DNA of 64,000 bases from DATBLE01 sp963734065 (GCA_963734065.1 CAVTFN010000003.1:1116001-1180000); one strand, 5' to 3'; shown: positions 25,741 through 34,411, numbered from the stretch's first letter. Notes: a model not told the origin generated them from the letters alone. A program made the numbers and translations.

Positions 25741-26157
25741 TTGGCGGTGTTGCACACGGCGGCCGGTCCGTCTGTTGCGCTTGCCCCGCAGGTGGCCGGT
25801 GTCCGCGGTGAGCTGTGCAAGCGCCGTGGCATCCGTTACGCGGATCTCGACGCCGCCGGCCGGGAGGCGTTCACCTTCTACGCGCGGGCGACGGCGAAAC
25901 TGAGCGCGGTCGACGCCTGGTTCCGAGAGAACCCGGTGGTCAACGCGGACGGGTCGGTGCCGCCGGCGCTCGCCGCCTACATCAGCCTGCTCAACTGGGC
26001 GAACCGCCAGCTCGGCCGGGTGGTCGACGTGCTCCGCGAGATGGCGAAGGAAGACGCACGCTACGACGACGCGCTGCAGAAGCTGATCGCCGAGGGGCAC
26101 AACACGCGGGCCGGCCGCGAGAGGGCCGGCCGCGAGGCGGACGATGCGGCCGACTGA
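25741..26157 (+). CDS. phage small terminase subunit-like protein
   Basis: A 138-residue helical protein from TTG 25741. DLDAAGREAFTFYARATAKL and WANRQLGRVVDVLREMAKED suggest a P27-like small terminase. A different sequence from the one at 22411, so a second packaging module. Directly upstream of a degraded large-subunit gene, which supports the call. The end is charged and rich in Arg/Glu. Confidence 0.55.
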   Translation: MAVLHTAAGPSVALAPQVAGVRGELCKRRGIRYADLDAAGREAFTFYARATAKLSAVDAWFRENPVVNADGSVPPALAAYISLLNWANRQLGRVVDVLREMAKEDARYDDALQKLIAEGHNTRAGRERAGREADDAAD

Positions 26158-26255
26158 CCACCCACGCCCCCTGCCCCAGGGGCCGGGGCGTCCGATCGAC
26201 TCCCCCCGGGTGCGTTCCTGTACGGGGGGCGCCCTTCCTTTGCGGAGGCTGTCCG

Positions 26256-27430
26256 GTGCGTGACGCGTTGGCTCTTATCCATAGCTTCGTCCTCGAGAAC
26301 GGGGCGCGGTGGGGCGACGTTGCCACGGCCGAGCAGTTGGAAGACGCGCCGGCGATCCTCGACCAGTCGGGGCCGCCGTACGGGTTCCTCACCCGTGCGC
26401 GGGGTTACAGCAAGTCGACCGACCTTGCCGCGATGGCGTTGGCGGCGATGCTTGTGCAGGCGCCCTCGTCCGCCCGTTTGTACGGGGTCGCGGCTGACCG
26501 TGACCAGGCACGTCTCTTGCTCGACTCGGTGCGCGGCTTCGTCCAGCGGACGCCGGAACTGCAGGGCCGCGTGCAGACGTCGGAGTGGCGTGTGCATGCC
26601 CAGAACGGTGTCGTGCTTGAAGCGCTGGCGGCGGATGCGGCGTCAAGCTGGGGGCTGCGCCCGTGGTTCGTGGTTGTAGATGAGATCGCGCAGTGGAGCT
26701 CGACGGCGGGGCCGCGCGCCTTGTGGGAGTCGCTCGCGAGTGCGGCGGCGAAGAATCCGGCGTGTCGGATGGTGTTGCTGACCTCGGCGGGTGATCCGGC
26801 CCATTGGAGCCACGCTGTGCTTGAACATGCGAAGGCTGACCCGCTCTGGCGCGCTAGGGAGCTTGGTCCTGCGCCGTGGATGGACATGGCGAAGCTCGCC
26901 GAGCAGAAGCGGCGGCTTCCGGAGTCGTCGTTTCGGCGGTTGTTCTTGAACGAGTGGACGGCCGGCGAGGCCAGGGTTGCGTCGCTGGATGATCTGCGGC
27001 CGTGTGTGACGCGGGGGGCCGCAGGAGCCGAGGGAAGGGGTCGAGTACGTCGTCAGCGTGGATCTTGGGTTGAAGCGCGACCGGACGGCGGTCGCGGTGT
27101 GTCACGGGGAGCGGTTGCGCGGTGATGAGGACCCGGTGGTTGGCGCCCGGGTGGTGCTCGACCGGGTGCAGGTGTGGCAGGGGACACGGCTTCGGCCGGT
27201 GCAGCTCGACTAGGTCGAGGAGTGGATCGCTGCGGCGGCTGAGAAGTACAACCACGCCGGCGTGATCCTCGATCCGTGGCAGTCGGCCGGGGTTGATGCA
27301 GCGGTTGCAGGCTCAGGGGGTTGCGCGGACGGACTGGCAGGGACTCGGTTGCCGTCCTGGGGGCACGTGGAGGAGTTCACCTTCAGCCTTTCGTCGAGGG
27401 GCGGTGAAGCTCGTCCCTCTAAGACAGCTT
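26256..27430 (+). pseudogene. phage terminase large subunit, multiply disrupted
   Basis: The ATPase half reads in one frame: YGFLTRARGYSKSTDLAAMA (Walker A-like), VVVDEIAQW (Walker B), LLTSAGDPAHWSHAV. At about 27020 a run of G shifts the frame, and the nuclease half (YVVSVDLGLKRDRTAVAVCH) continues in the next frame. An in-frame TAG follows at about 27212, then further shifts near 27288 and 27345, where GLMQRLQAQGV and HVEEFTFS lie in different frames. Not functional as written. A different terminase from the one at 20624. Confidence 0.75.
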
Positions 27431-27715
27431 GAACGGTGGTTGGACGCATCGGCTGCCAGGGTGCTCGAGGACGACCTGTGATTTCTGTGGGCGCCTCAGT
27501 CTTGCTGACTGAGGACAGCACGTCCGTTGGCTTAACCATCGGTGTGCGCGCCATCGCGCACCAGCCAACGGGCTCGACGAGCAGCCGTTGATTGACACAT
27601 ATGTCCAGCTTGCCGATCGGATCGCCGCTCGTGCCATATTTGACAATCTCTACTCGACGAGTAAGGGTGGCCGGCACCGTTCTCCACTGGTCGCTCGGCG
27701 ACGAGGAGGTCGATA
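27431..27715. promoter_or_regulatory. upstream region of hemopexin-like gene
   Basis: Non-coding on my reading. Two TTGACA boxes occur (about 27594 and 27642) but without a clear -10 at proper spacing. An inverted repeat CCTCAGTCTTGCTGACTGAGG is present near 27494-27514. Confidence 0.3.
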
Positions 27716-29473
27716 GTGCCACCTAACGGTCCTGTGGAACTCGCCGGAGAGGCGGAAAAGAGCCACGCCTTCACATCTGTGCCCGTGCAACGTGGCGAGG
27801 TGCTGACGATTGATCTCAGGCCGAGTTTTGTCTCGTTGGGTTTGCCGCGCAGCGCTTTCAACGAGGAGGCTCAAGGGACAGTTGGCGGAGACACATTTGG
27901 TGCAACCGTAGGAGGAGGAACGACGACTCCCGGCGTCGTCTGGATCTTCATGGGCGAGGACTACCTGCGGCTCAACCTGCGGACGGGTGAGCTCACAGGA
28001 CCGGCGACGATCGCTGGCAATTGGGGCGCTGGTCACTGGCCGCCCACCTTCGCGCATTCCGTCGACGCGGCTGTCACCTTCACGAATCAGCCAGAATTCG
28101 CCTGGTTCTTCAAGGCGGGTGATTACATCCGTTACAACATGGTCACAGACGCGGTGGAGGGGCCGGTTGAGATCGCGGGCAATTGGTCCGGCTGGCCCGA
28201 GACCTTTGCTGGTTTGGACGCTGCAATCCCGGGGTGTGGGACGCAGTACGAGGGGATGGCGTGGTTCTTCAAGGGGTCTGAGTACTTCCGCTTCAACAAC
28301 AACAGCGGCGTAACCGCCGTGGATGTTGGCCCCGCGGCGATCGCAGCGGCCTGGACAGGATGGCCGGATAGCTTCACTCACGTTGATTGCGCTATCTCTG
28401 GGGTAGGCGCGGACTCCGAGGTCATCTACTTCCTCTGCGGTGAGGAGTTCATCACCTACGACCTACCCACCGACAGGGTTGTCACGCCTCCCAAGCCGAT
28501 CGCGTCAAAATGGCCGATGCTCAGCCCATTCATTCGCCGCCCGCAGCTGTTCTTGGTCGAGTCGATGCAGTTGACGACGTATTACGGCGACATTCAGGCA
28601 GGAGCGATACAGGGCGACACCACTCATCTCCTGCAACACAGCGAACAGACGTTCACGACGATCGTGCGGCGCAGTGCGACTGACGTGATCACCGAGACGA
28701 CGACGGTGCTGGAGAGCCAAGATCAGGAGCTCTGTGACGACGTCAACACCTCGATGCGGGAGGACGCCGCGAGTGCGCATTCCGGCGAGCAGTATGACTA
28801 CAAGTTTGATTCGAGTTTCGAGGGCGATCTTGAGTACACGGGTCTCGGCGGCTCGGTCGACGCGTCGCTCAACTTCCAGGGCAGTTCGACCGACGTGCGG
28901 GACTCTGCGTCGAAGGCTGCGATGAACGCCGTCCAGAAGCAGGTCAACAGGACTGACCGGAATCGCCGCCAGTCAACCCAGGTCGTTCAAGGAACACACG
29001 AAGCCACAAGTGAGTTTGAGAGCACGTTCACGCAGACCGTGCACAACCCGACCGACCACTCGATCACGATCGCCATCTTCCAACTTGTGCAGGAGTACGT
29101 CGCGCTGACGATCGTCTCAGACATCAGGGTCGCGTTCTCTAACGGCGGTCCGCTGGACATCGTGCCGCTTGAAAGGCTCGACCTGTTGCTTGGACGCTGG
29201 GTGGTCGATGCCACCCAGGTCGGGTTCATCAAAACGGCTCTCCTCACTGAGCTGCGTGGAATGCTCGACTACCAGCGAAAGCCGGTCACTATCCTCAAGG
29301 AAGTCGACGGAGGGCGGATCGCGTTTGACCCGGAAACGACTTCCACTTTTACCCTGGTCAATCCTGACGGCACGCCGAGACGCGAGATCAGTGTGAAAGG
29401 CGTGATCATCGGCACCCACACCTTCAATCAGTTGACCCAAGGGACACTGGTCAAGGAACTCGAGGTGGGCTGA
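27716..29473 (+). CDS. hemopexin-repeat protein, 585 aa
   Basis: Starts at GTG 27716. Four hemopexin-type blades occupy about residues 70-290; repeats include VVWIFMGEDYLRLNLRTGEL, FAWFFKAGDYIRYNMVTDAV, GMAWFFKGSEYFRFNNNSG and a fourth around CGEEFITYDLPTDRV. The second half (300-585) is unrelated: rich in Ser/Thr/Asp with a central amphipathic part and conserved FTQTVHNPTDHSITIAIFQL. No signal peptide. Hemopexin propellers bind protein or ligands and in bacteria occur in toxin-like or eCIS-type proteins. Pairing with the next gene suggests a secreted or loaded module. Lower GC than the surrounding chromosome. Confidence 0.75.
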   Translation: MPPNGPVELAGEAEKSHAFTSVPVQRGEVLTIDLRPSFVSLGLPRSAFNEEAQGTVGGDTFGATVGGGTTTPGVVWIFMGEDYLRLNLRTGELTGPATIAGNWGAGHWPPTFAHSVDAAVTFTNQPEFAWFFKAGDYIRYNMVTDAVEGPVEIAGNWSGWPETFAGLDAAIPGCGTQYEGMAWFFKGSEYFRFNNNSGVTAVDVGPAAIAAAWTGWPDSFTHVDCAISGVGADSEVIYFLCGEEFITYDLPTDRVVTPPKPIASKWPMLSPFIRRPQLFLVESMQLTTYYGDIQAGAIQGDTTHLLQHSEQTFTTIVRRSATDVITETTTVLESQDQELCDDVNTSMREDAASAHSGEQYDYKFDSSFEGDLEYTGLGGSVDASLNFQGSSTDVRDSASKAAMNAVQKQVNRTDRNRRQSTQVVQGTHEATSEFESTFTQTVHNPTDHSITIAIFQLVQEYVALTIVSDIRVAFSNGGPLDIVPLERLDLLLGRWVVDATQVGFIKTALLTELRGMLDYQRKPVTILKEVDGGRIAFDPETTSTFTLVNPDGTPRREISVKGVIIGTHTFNQLTQGTLVKELEVG

Positions 29474-29497
29474 GCCCTCGCTCGGTCCAACCAAGCC

Positions 29498-30244
29498 ATG
29501 GCCCAGTTCGAGTCCCCGAGGTTCTCAGACGAACCGCTCCTCGTCGACATCCTCAACGACCCCGATACAGGCACGAAGAAACTCCAGCCTGGCAGCCCGC
29601 CAAGCAGCGTCAAGATCCTGCAGGAGGCACTCTTCGACCTAACCTGGAATCTCAAGACCAGCGAGCCGAAGATCCGGGAGAAAAGCGAGTTCGTTGTCGG
29701 CGACTACGGGCCGAAGACAACCGAGGCAGTCACGGCGTTCAAGACGCGCTACGGCATCCACTTCCCCCCTTCGGAGCCGACCGGCTTGATCGACGGTTTC
29801 GCCGGCCCGCGCACGTTCGCGAAGCTCGACCAGGCCTGCGTGCTGCTGGATGAAGCGGTCGCGGCGATTGCACAGAAGGCGAATGACCTCATCCAGGGTG
29901 GCGTCGACGTGACCTTCCAAGTTTTCGATCACCTGACCTTCCCGATCGACCAAACGTCCGGTACGTTCAGCCCAGCCCACATCGCTGGCGCAAGCGGAGC
30001 GATCTACTACAAGCGCGGTGTCGGCGCCGCCGAGGTACACGGCAAGATCTGGGATGCGTACGCTCCCAGCGGCCCCCCGGGGCCGTTCGGCTTTCCGATC
30101 ACCGACGAGGACGACGTCGACGAGATGCCCGGCTTCCGCGTCTCCCACTTCGAACATGGCCGGATGCGCCTAGAGGTCGCAACCGGGGACGTGAATCAGC
30201 TCCTCTCGGAGACTGTTCCCCCCGAAGCCGACCCGATGTTCTAG
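29498..30244 (+). CDS. peptidoglycan-binding/LGFP-repeat protein, 248 aa
   Basis: Starts at ATG 29498, 24 bases after the hemopexin gene. Residues about 35-115 resemble a PG_binding_1 domain (SSVKILQEALFDLTWNL; VGDYGPKTTEAVTAFKTRYG; IDGFAGPRTFAKLD). Residues about 165-230 resemble LGFP cell-wall repeats (SGAIYYKRGVGAAEVHGKIW; GPFGFPITDE; FRVSHFEHGRM). No signal peptide. Likely binds the cell wall; with the hemopexin protein it could form a delivered pair. Confidence 0.7.
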   Translation: MAQFESPRFSDEPLLVDILNDPDTGTKKLQPGSPPSSVKILQEALFDLTWNLKTSEPKIREKSEFVVGDYGPKTTEAVTAFKTRYGIHFPPSEPTGLIDGFAGPRTFAKLDQACVLLDEAVAAIAQKANDLIQGGVDVTFQVFDHLTFPIDQTSGTFSPAHIAGASGAIYYKRGVGAAEVHGKIWDAYAPSGPPGPFGFPITDEDDVDEMPGFRVSHFEHGRMRLEVATGDVNQLLSETVPPEADPMF

Positions 30245-30275
30245 GAAGCAAGGACCGCCGATGCCCCGGTTGCGT

Positions 30276-30680
30276 TCAGAAGCGTGCGCGTTGCGAGTGG
30301 CCGTCGAGTGCGCGCCAGTTGTGCGCCAGTGACAATCTGGCCGGAGCGGATTCGAGCGGGATGGGTGTCGGCGCTCTCGATTCGGACATAATGAAGTCAT
30401 TGCGCGTATCGTCGTCACGTTGGCCGAGCCCCTGGTAAAAGGCGAACGCGACCCGTTCCACTTTCCGAACGACTGTCTGTCGATTCCGGTCGACGACGCT
30501 TTGCCACTGGTGTCGCCTCCATAGTCCGAACGCCTCGGCGAGAGCCAGGCCGGCGGTTGTGCCAGCGACAGCGAATAGGAACTCCCGCGATCCGCCCGTG
30601 ACCAAGAACGCGGCAACGAAGAGACCGACGCACAGAACACCGAGCCCAAGGGTCAGGAGAAGGCGAGCGTCGAGCCGCAA
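30276..30680 (-). CDS. small membrane protein, 134 aa
   Basis: Starts at TTG 30680. Two hydrophobic helices (about 7-28 and 34-52) are followed by a polar cytosolic tail beginning WRRHQWQSVVDRNRQTVVRK. No family recognised. Convergent with the LGFP gene. The start codon is weak, so confidence is moderate. Confidence 0.45.
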   Translation of the reverse strand: MRLDARLLLTLGLGVLCVGLFVAAFLVTGGSREFLFAVAGTTAGLALAEAFGLWRRHQWQSVVDRNRQTVVRKVERVAFAFYQGLGQRDDDTRNDFIMSESRAPTPIPLESAPARLSLAHNWRALDGHSQRARF

Positions 30681-30821
30681 GCCGCGAGTCTACGAGAACG
30701 CCTGATCCGGTGCAGCTCTCGAGAGTTAGGCTGCGCTGGCAACAGTCCAGCGAAGCTGGATTCTGAGTGGGCCAGACGGCTTCGCTACGGTGTCTAGCGG
30801 CCGGTACCACGGTTTCCCGCT

Positions 30822-30980
30822 GGTTGGAACCCTTTCGGCTCGTGGTGTCGGCGTTTGCGTACGGATTGCGTACGCCCACGCCTCTACGGACGACTACCGA
30901 CGGCTAGCTAGCGGCGGCAGAAGCCCTGGAAATTCGCCTGTCGGTAGTTACAGGTAGCGAGCGGTAGCCCCGGCGTTCGC
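30822..30980. repeat. attachment-arm repeat, copy 1
   Basis: Contains GCGTACGGATTGCGTACGCCC, CCTCTACGGACGACTACCGA, then CGCCTGTCGGTAGTTACAGG and GAGCGGTAGCCCCGGCGTTC. Similar order of blocks at 34731 and 48004. Repeated ACTACC/GGTAGT units look like integrase arm-binding sites. The copy ends at CTCTCA, where the tRNA-like core would begin in copy 3, and continues instead into a capsid remnant. Confidence 0.65.
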
Positions 30981-30982
30981 TC

Positions 30983-31185
30983 TCAACGTCCGCGTCTCGA
31001 AGACCGCCGCAGCGCCGATCGTGGTGGACGCGTCCGCGTTCGGTCGCCTCTACGTGGGCCCGGTCGCATTGGCGACGTTCGAAGAGAACGCCGGGAAGAT
31101 GAACAGCTCGCTAGTTCGCTTCGAGGGAAACGCGGTCTTCGGGGTCGAGCGTCAGACTGCCGCGGTGCGGATCGCGCCCTCCTGA
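30983..31185 (+). pseudogene. phage major capsid protein C-terminal remnant
   Basis: Open plus-strand frame to TGA at 31183-31185 with no start: NVRVSKTAAAPIVVDASAFG, LYVGPVALATFEENAG, SLVRFEGNAVFGVERQTAAV. The order (IVVDxS, a ligand-like turn, VRFEGNAVFGV, a final VRIAP) is that of the last strands of HK97-type capsid proteins. It is fused at its 5' side to the arm repeat, so most of the gene was deleted. Confidence 0.45.
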
Positions 31186-31246
31186 CGGCCGCGCTCGACC
31201 TTTTCTAGGAACTGCTCAGCTGAAGGCGCAGAGTCGTGCGCTGCGC

Positions 31247-31861
31247 TCATCTGGTGTAATCGCGCCACAGCTGGTTACCGACGTTCCGGTCGTCGAAATA
31301 TTCAGAAACGCAGTCCCATTGCTGCAAGACGGCCCCCTGTGGCGGCGCCCCACCTGCGGGGTTCGTAGCATCCAGGCACCTGCCGGTGAAGTTGTTTATC
31401 AACAACAACATGTACGGATAATCCGACTGCGGCTCGCCGGGCGGGGCGGGAACTTTCCACCGCTCCGCGTACCACCACTTGGCGCGGACATTCTTGGCGC
31501 AGTCGTACTGGATGACTCGCGTGCCATTCGTGTACCTGGGCACACGGAAGTCGAGCATCAGGCACAACCCGGAGTCGCGAACCCGGATCTTGAACGCTTT
31601 GGTGTTGCCGCCCACGGAGTAGATCAGGTCGAACTGCTTTTCAGGGTATTTCCACAGGAACGCGTTCGCGTAGGGCTGTGTCGACGTCGGGCGGCCGCCC
31701 GGCACGATGTCAACCGGACGGTGGGAGTAGACGTTGATGATCGGGACTGTCCTGACCTTGGCCGTGACCCTGGCCGCCGCAGAAGTCTCCGCAAGCACCG
31801 CGGCCGAAATAAGAACGGTCGCCACCACCAGACGAGTGATATGCAACCTGCTGGCCTTCAT
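31247..31861 (-). CDS. secreted ricin-type lectin-domain protein
   Basis: A 204-residue protein with a signal peptide (LVVATVLISAAVLAETSAAA, cleavage about residue 30). A beta-trefoil lectin follows: FKIRVRDSGLCLMLDFRVPR with YDCAKNVRAKWWY, and LINNFTGRCLDATNPAGG with QQWDC and the final GNQLW (QxW-type motif). Probably binds sugars outside the cell. Cargo of the left element. ATG at 31861. Confidence 0.8.
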   Translation of the reverse strand: MKASRLHITRLVVATVLISAAVLAETSAAARVTAKVRTVPIINVYSHRPVDIVPGGRPTSTQPYANAFLWKYPEKQFDLIYSVGGNTKAFKIRVRDSGLCLMLDFRVPRYTNGTRVIQYDCAKNVRAKWWYAERWKVPAPPGEPQSDYPYMLLLINNFTGRCLDATNPAGGAPPQGAVLQQWDCVSEYFDDRNVGNQLWRDYTR

Positions 31862-32042
31862 TGGAATCTGTTTCCCCCCTTGTCAACGCGCCCCGTGCCG
31901 ACCGGGCCGACCTAGCTGCTTGAGCTGTTTCTGGCGCTGGTTGGCGATCTTGCATCGATTCGCACAACCCACGCCCCGAGTCTACGACGGCACGCGACTC
32001 GGTTCAAGAGCCGTTCGGCACGCGTGAGATGATCGTCGCGCC
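31862..32042. other. intergenic sequence upstream of lectin gene
   Basis: Probable promoter region of the lectin on the minus strand. I see no supported gene. Confidence 0.4.
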
Positions 32043-32147
32043 GTGGCTGTTGAGAACGACTACAACCTCTTCGTCGTCAACCTCGGCTACCTCGCTGAGA
32101 AGGTCGAGAAGCTCCACGCCGAAGTTGCAACAGCGCCTCCTCAGTAA
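32043..32147 (+). CDS. tiny ORF, 34 aa
   Basis: GTG start, frame VENDYNLFVVNLGYLAEKVE, ending with KLHAEVATAPPQ and TAA. It has coding-like codon use and a single amphipathic helix. Could be a small phage gene or the end of a larger lost gene. Low confidence because of size. Confidence 0.3.
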   Translation: MAVENDYNLFVVNLGYLAEKVEKLHAEVATAPPQ

Positions 32148-32273
32148 CAAGCCCCGGTGCCCCGAAAGTGTGTCCCGAACCGTGTCCCGAAACAGGCAAA
32201 TCCACTATGCCTGAGCGCATCCAGGAGCACGTAACAGAGCCAAAAGCACCCACGGAAGCCTCCGGGTCTAGAT

Positions 32274-32315
32274 CTCATAATCCGTGTGTCCCAGGTTCGA
32301 GTCCTCGCGGGCCCA
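32274..32315. repeat. tRNA 3'-half copy, attachment core 2
   Basis: Repeats the tRNA from the anticodon loop to the discriminator (CTCATAATCCGTGTGTCCCA, then GGTTCGAGTCCT). It differs from the tRNA at one position in the T stem (TCGC for TGGC). Marks the junction between the two elements of the island. Confidence 0.85.
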
Positions 32316-32436
32316 ACAGAAAAGTTTCATATTTGCGGGTCTTTTCTTTTCGAGAGTTGCCGTCATAGACACCAACCCTGCGTGCTTGCGTAAAGTGCGG
32401 CTCTGCCTAGCCGGCCAACTCCTCGTGTGGCCCGGC

Positions 32437-32673
32437 CTAGCCGGCCAACTCCTCGCCGCTCTCCTCCATCTCTTGCTCTTTGGTCTTTGCTTGGTCGGCA
32501 TCCGACGTGACAGCAGGCGAGTCGTCGTCTGAATCGGTGCTCGTGCCGGACTCGTTGTTGGCCGTTTCGGTGTTCTGACGGCGATCCTCTTCGCTCGGCA
32601 GCGTGCCGCTGCTCGGGGGGGCTTCGGGGGAGCTTCCCTGGCCGCCCTCGATGGTGCCGCCCGGGCTGCTCAG
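32437..32673 (-). pseudogene. small acidic protein (copy 1), start unclear
   Basis: An acidic disordered protein ending SDADQAKTKEQEMEESGEEL then AG and stop. No ATG, GTG or TTG exists in frame near the right length; a CTG at 32673 gives LSSPGGTIEGGQGSSPEAPP. The C-terminal 15 residues match the 43-aa protein at 34039. A 21-bp direct repeat (32405-32425 and 32435-32455) duplicates the coding end including the stop. Degraded or non-canonically initiated. Confidence 0.4.
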
Positions 32674-32825
32674 TCCGCCTTGCTTCGCCGACCCAGCGGC
32701 ACCGGTTAACCGCCCAGGAAAACCCCAGGGACACCCGCTTTCTTCATTCTCCTTACCCTTTTCCGGACGGCGGCGAACGTGAATCGCTCCCCACCGGTTA
32801 GGCTGGCGCAGCCGTCCGCAATTGA

Positions 32826-33281
32826 GTCGGTGGATATCAAGTTCGCTCAGCGACAGAGCAGGATCGCCTTCGGTTGGCGACGGTGTTTGCAGCGGTTGCG
32901 GAGGAGCGGGATGGGATTGCGACTGAGCCGCCAATCGCGCGCGACGACGACATGGAGACTTGAGGGGGGCTGGTCTCTGTTGTTGAGGGCAAGATCGTCG
33001 ATTCGATCCATGTGGATGTGAGCCCGCATGGGTTTGGACAGATTGTTCTGCGGGAGTGGCGTGTTGTTCTGCGGGAGTGGCGTGGGCGAGGTGTTGGCTC
33101 CGCATTGCTCGCGGCCGCTGTCGAGTGGGCGCGTCGGCGGCGGCTGGACAAGCCCAGCCGCAGCGTCTTCCCGCACAACGCTGCGGCGATCGCGCTCGGG
33201 CGCAATCCCTGGCCCCGGTCAGATACCTGCGCATGGAGCCGGCTGGGCGAATGCGTACCAAAGGTCGAACGTGCGGGTTAG
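32826..33281 (+). pseudogene. GNAT acetyltransferase pseudogene
   Basis: The frame reads VGGYQVRSATEQDRLRLATV, AVAEERDGIATEPPIARDDD, then TGA at 32961, then VVEGKIVDSIHVDVSPHGFG. The acetyl-CoA loop follows: RGRGVGSALLAAAVEWAR and SVFPHNAAAIAL. Between them a 21-base unit encoding VLREWRV is duplicated in tandem. The internal stop, the insertion and the lost C-terminus all indicate loss of function. Confidence 0.65.
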
Positions 33282-33325
33282 CGCTGGCGAGAGGTGGTTT
33301 CCCCGATCGGTGTCGCGGAAAGTCC

Positions 33326-33814
33326 GTGGGCGTGCATCGACGTCTTCTCGCGATCTATCTCAACGACCACCTTGCCGGAGCCACCCTCGGCGTGGAGCTC
33401 ACGCTGCGCGCCGCGCGCGAGAACACAGGTAGCGAGCTCGGCGTATTCCTCAGAGAGGTGCTGCTCCCCGAGATCCGGGAGGATCGCCACACTCTTGAGC
33501 GGTTGATGGGTCGGCTGGGGATTGCGCGCTCGCGGCCGAAGGTGGCGGCTGCATGGGCGGCTGAGAAGGTCGGGCGACTGAAGCTGAACGGCGAACTGAC
33601 CCGGTACTCGCCGCTCTCTCGCCTGCTCGAGTTGGAGAGCCTCGCCGTGGGCATCGAGGGGAAACGGGCGCTCTGGCTCGCTTTGGAAGCGACCGCCGAC
33701 AGCGGCGAACCCGTTGAGGGCTTCGATTTTCGAGCGCTAGCGGAGCGCGCGGAGTCACAACGCCTGCGTCTCGAAACGCACAGGCTCGCGGCCGCTTCAG
33801 ACGCCCTCAATTAG
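33326..33814 (+). CDS. conserved hypothetical protein, 162 aa
   Basis: An all-helical soluble protein from GTG 33326 (or 33332). VHRRLLAIYLNDHLAGATLG, VFLREVLLPEIREDRHTLER and KVAAAWAAEKVGRLKLNGEL match a family of actinobacterial hypothetical proteins that I recognise by style only. The architecture is ferritin-like in helix pattern but lacks the usual ExxH set. The longer frame upstream to 33056 is out-of-phase GNAT DNA and not real. Confidence 0.7.
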   Translation: MGVHRRLLAIYLNDHLAGATLGVELTLRAARENTGSELGVFLREVLLPEIREDRHTLERLMGRLGIARSRPKVAAAWAAEKVGRLKLNGELTRYSPLSRLLELESLAVGIEGKRALWLALEATADSGEPVEGFDFRALAERAESQRLRLETHRLAAASDALN

Positions 33815-33908
33815 AGACCAAACGTGCGCGGCCAATCACGGGCGGGCACTTCCCTCGAGTCGAACGCGTCGCCGTTTTCCCCCGGGACTACCGGGGTATC
33901 ACGAGGGC

Positions 33909-34028
33909 GTGATTGTCGCCGCCTCCACCGTTGCTGTCGTTGCCATCGCAGCGGCGGTGATCGCCGTCGCCCTTGTGATCTGGTACATCTCGCCGCGCGG
34001 CGGACGTCGTAAGCGTCCTCGCATCTAG
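33909..34028 (+). CDS. 39-aa single-TM protein
   Basis: GTG start, then about 24 hydrophobic residues (VIVAASTVAVVAIAAAVIAV and following), WYISPRG, and a basic end RRKRPRI. A classic N-out or N-in small membrane peptide with a positive tail. Convergent with the small acidic gene, and 94 bases after the previous gene. Confidence 0.4.
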   Translation: MIVAASTVAVVAIAAAVIAVALVIWYISPRGGRRKRPRI

Positions 34029-34038
34029 CTCCTAGCCG

Positions 34039-34170
34039 CTAGCCGGGAAGCTCTTCACCGCTTTCTTCCATCTCCTTCTCCTTGTCTTTGGCCCGGTCAG
34101 CATCGGACTTAGCCGGGGAAGGGTCGCTTTCGGGCTTCGCTGCGTCTTCCCGCTGTTCTGGTTCTGACAC
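34039..34170 (-). CDS. small acidic protein (copy 2), 43 aa
   Basis: GTG at 34170 with GGGAGGCGAC just upstream. The protein begins VSEPEQREDAAKPESDPSPA and ends SDADRAKDKEKEMEESGEEL then PG. Very acidic and probably disordered. The C-terminal motif is shared with copy 1. Function unknown; the conserved end implies that the tail is the functional part. Confidence 0.55.
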   Translation of the reverse strand: MSEPEQREDAAKPESDPSPAKSDADRAKDKEKEMEESGEELPG

Positions 34171-34411
34171 GTCGCCTCCCTTCGTCGCTTGGAGGACGAC
34201 GGCTACCCGAGATCGTCTGGAAAAAATCCTTGCGTGGTCCCAGGGGTGTTGCGCACCCACCATGCTCCGACGGCACGCTGCATTTTCAGGGGAGCGCCCG
34301 CCCAACAGCGCTTCGCAGGCTGCGTGCTCGACTCGGGACGGTTTCCCTGGTCAGACCGGCTCGTCGGCCGGCTCGGCCCCTCGTCGCCGACTAGCGTCCC
34401 GACCACTTAGG

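Noticed and set aside
27590..27660. TTGACA boxes as promoters of the hemopexin gene
   Set aside because: No acceptable -10 box at 16-18 bases; kept only as a weak regulatory note.
33056..33325. N-terminal extension of the 162-aa hypothetical gene
   Set aside because: Overlaps the GNAT pseudogene in another frame and is low complexity.
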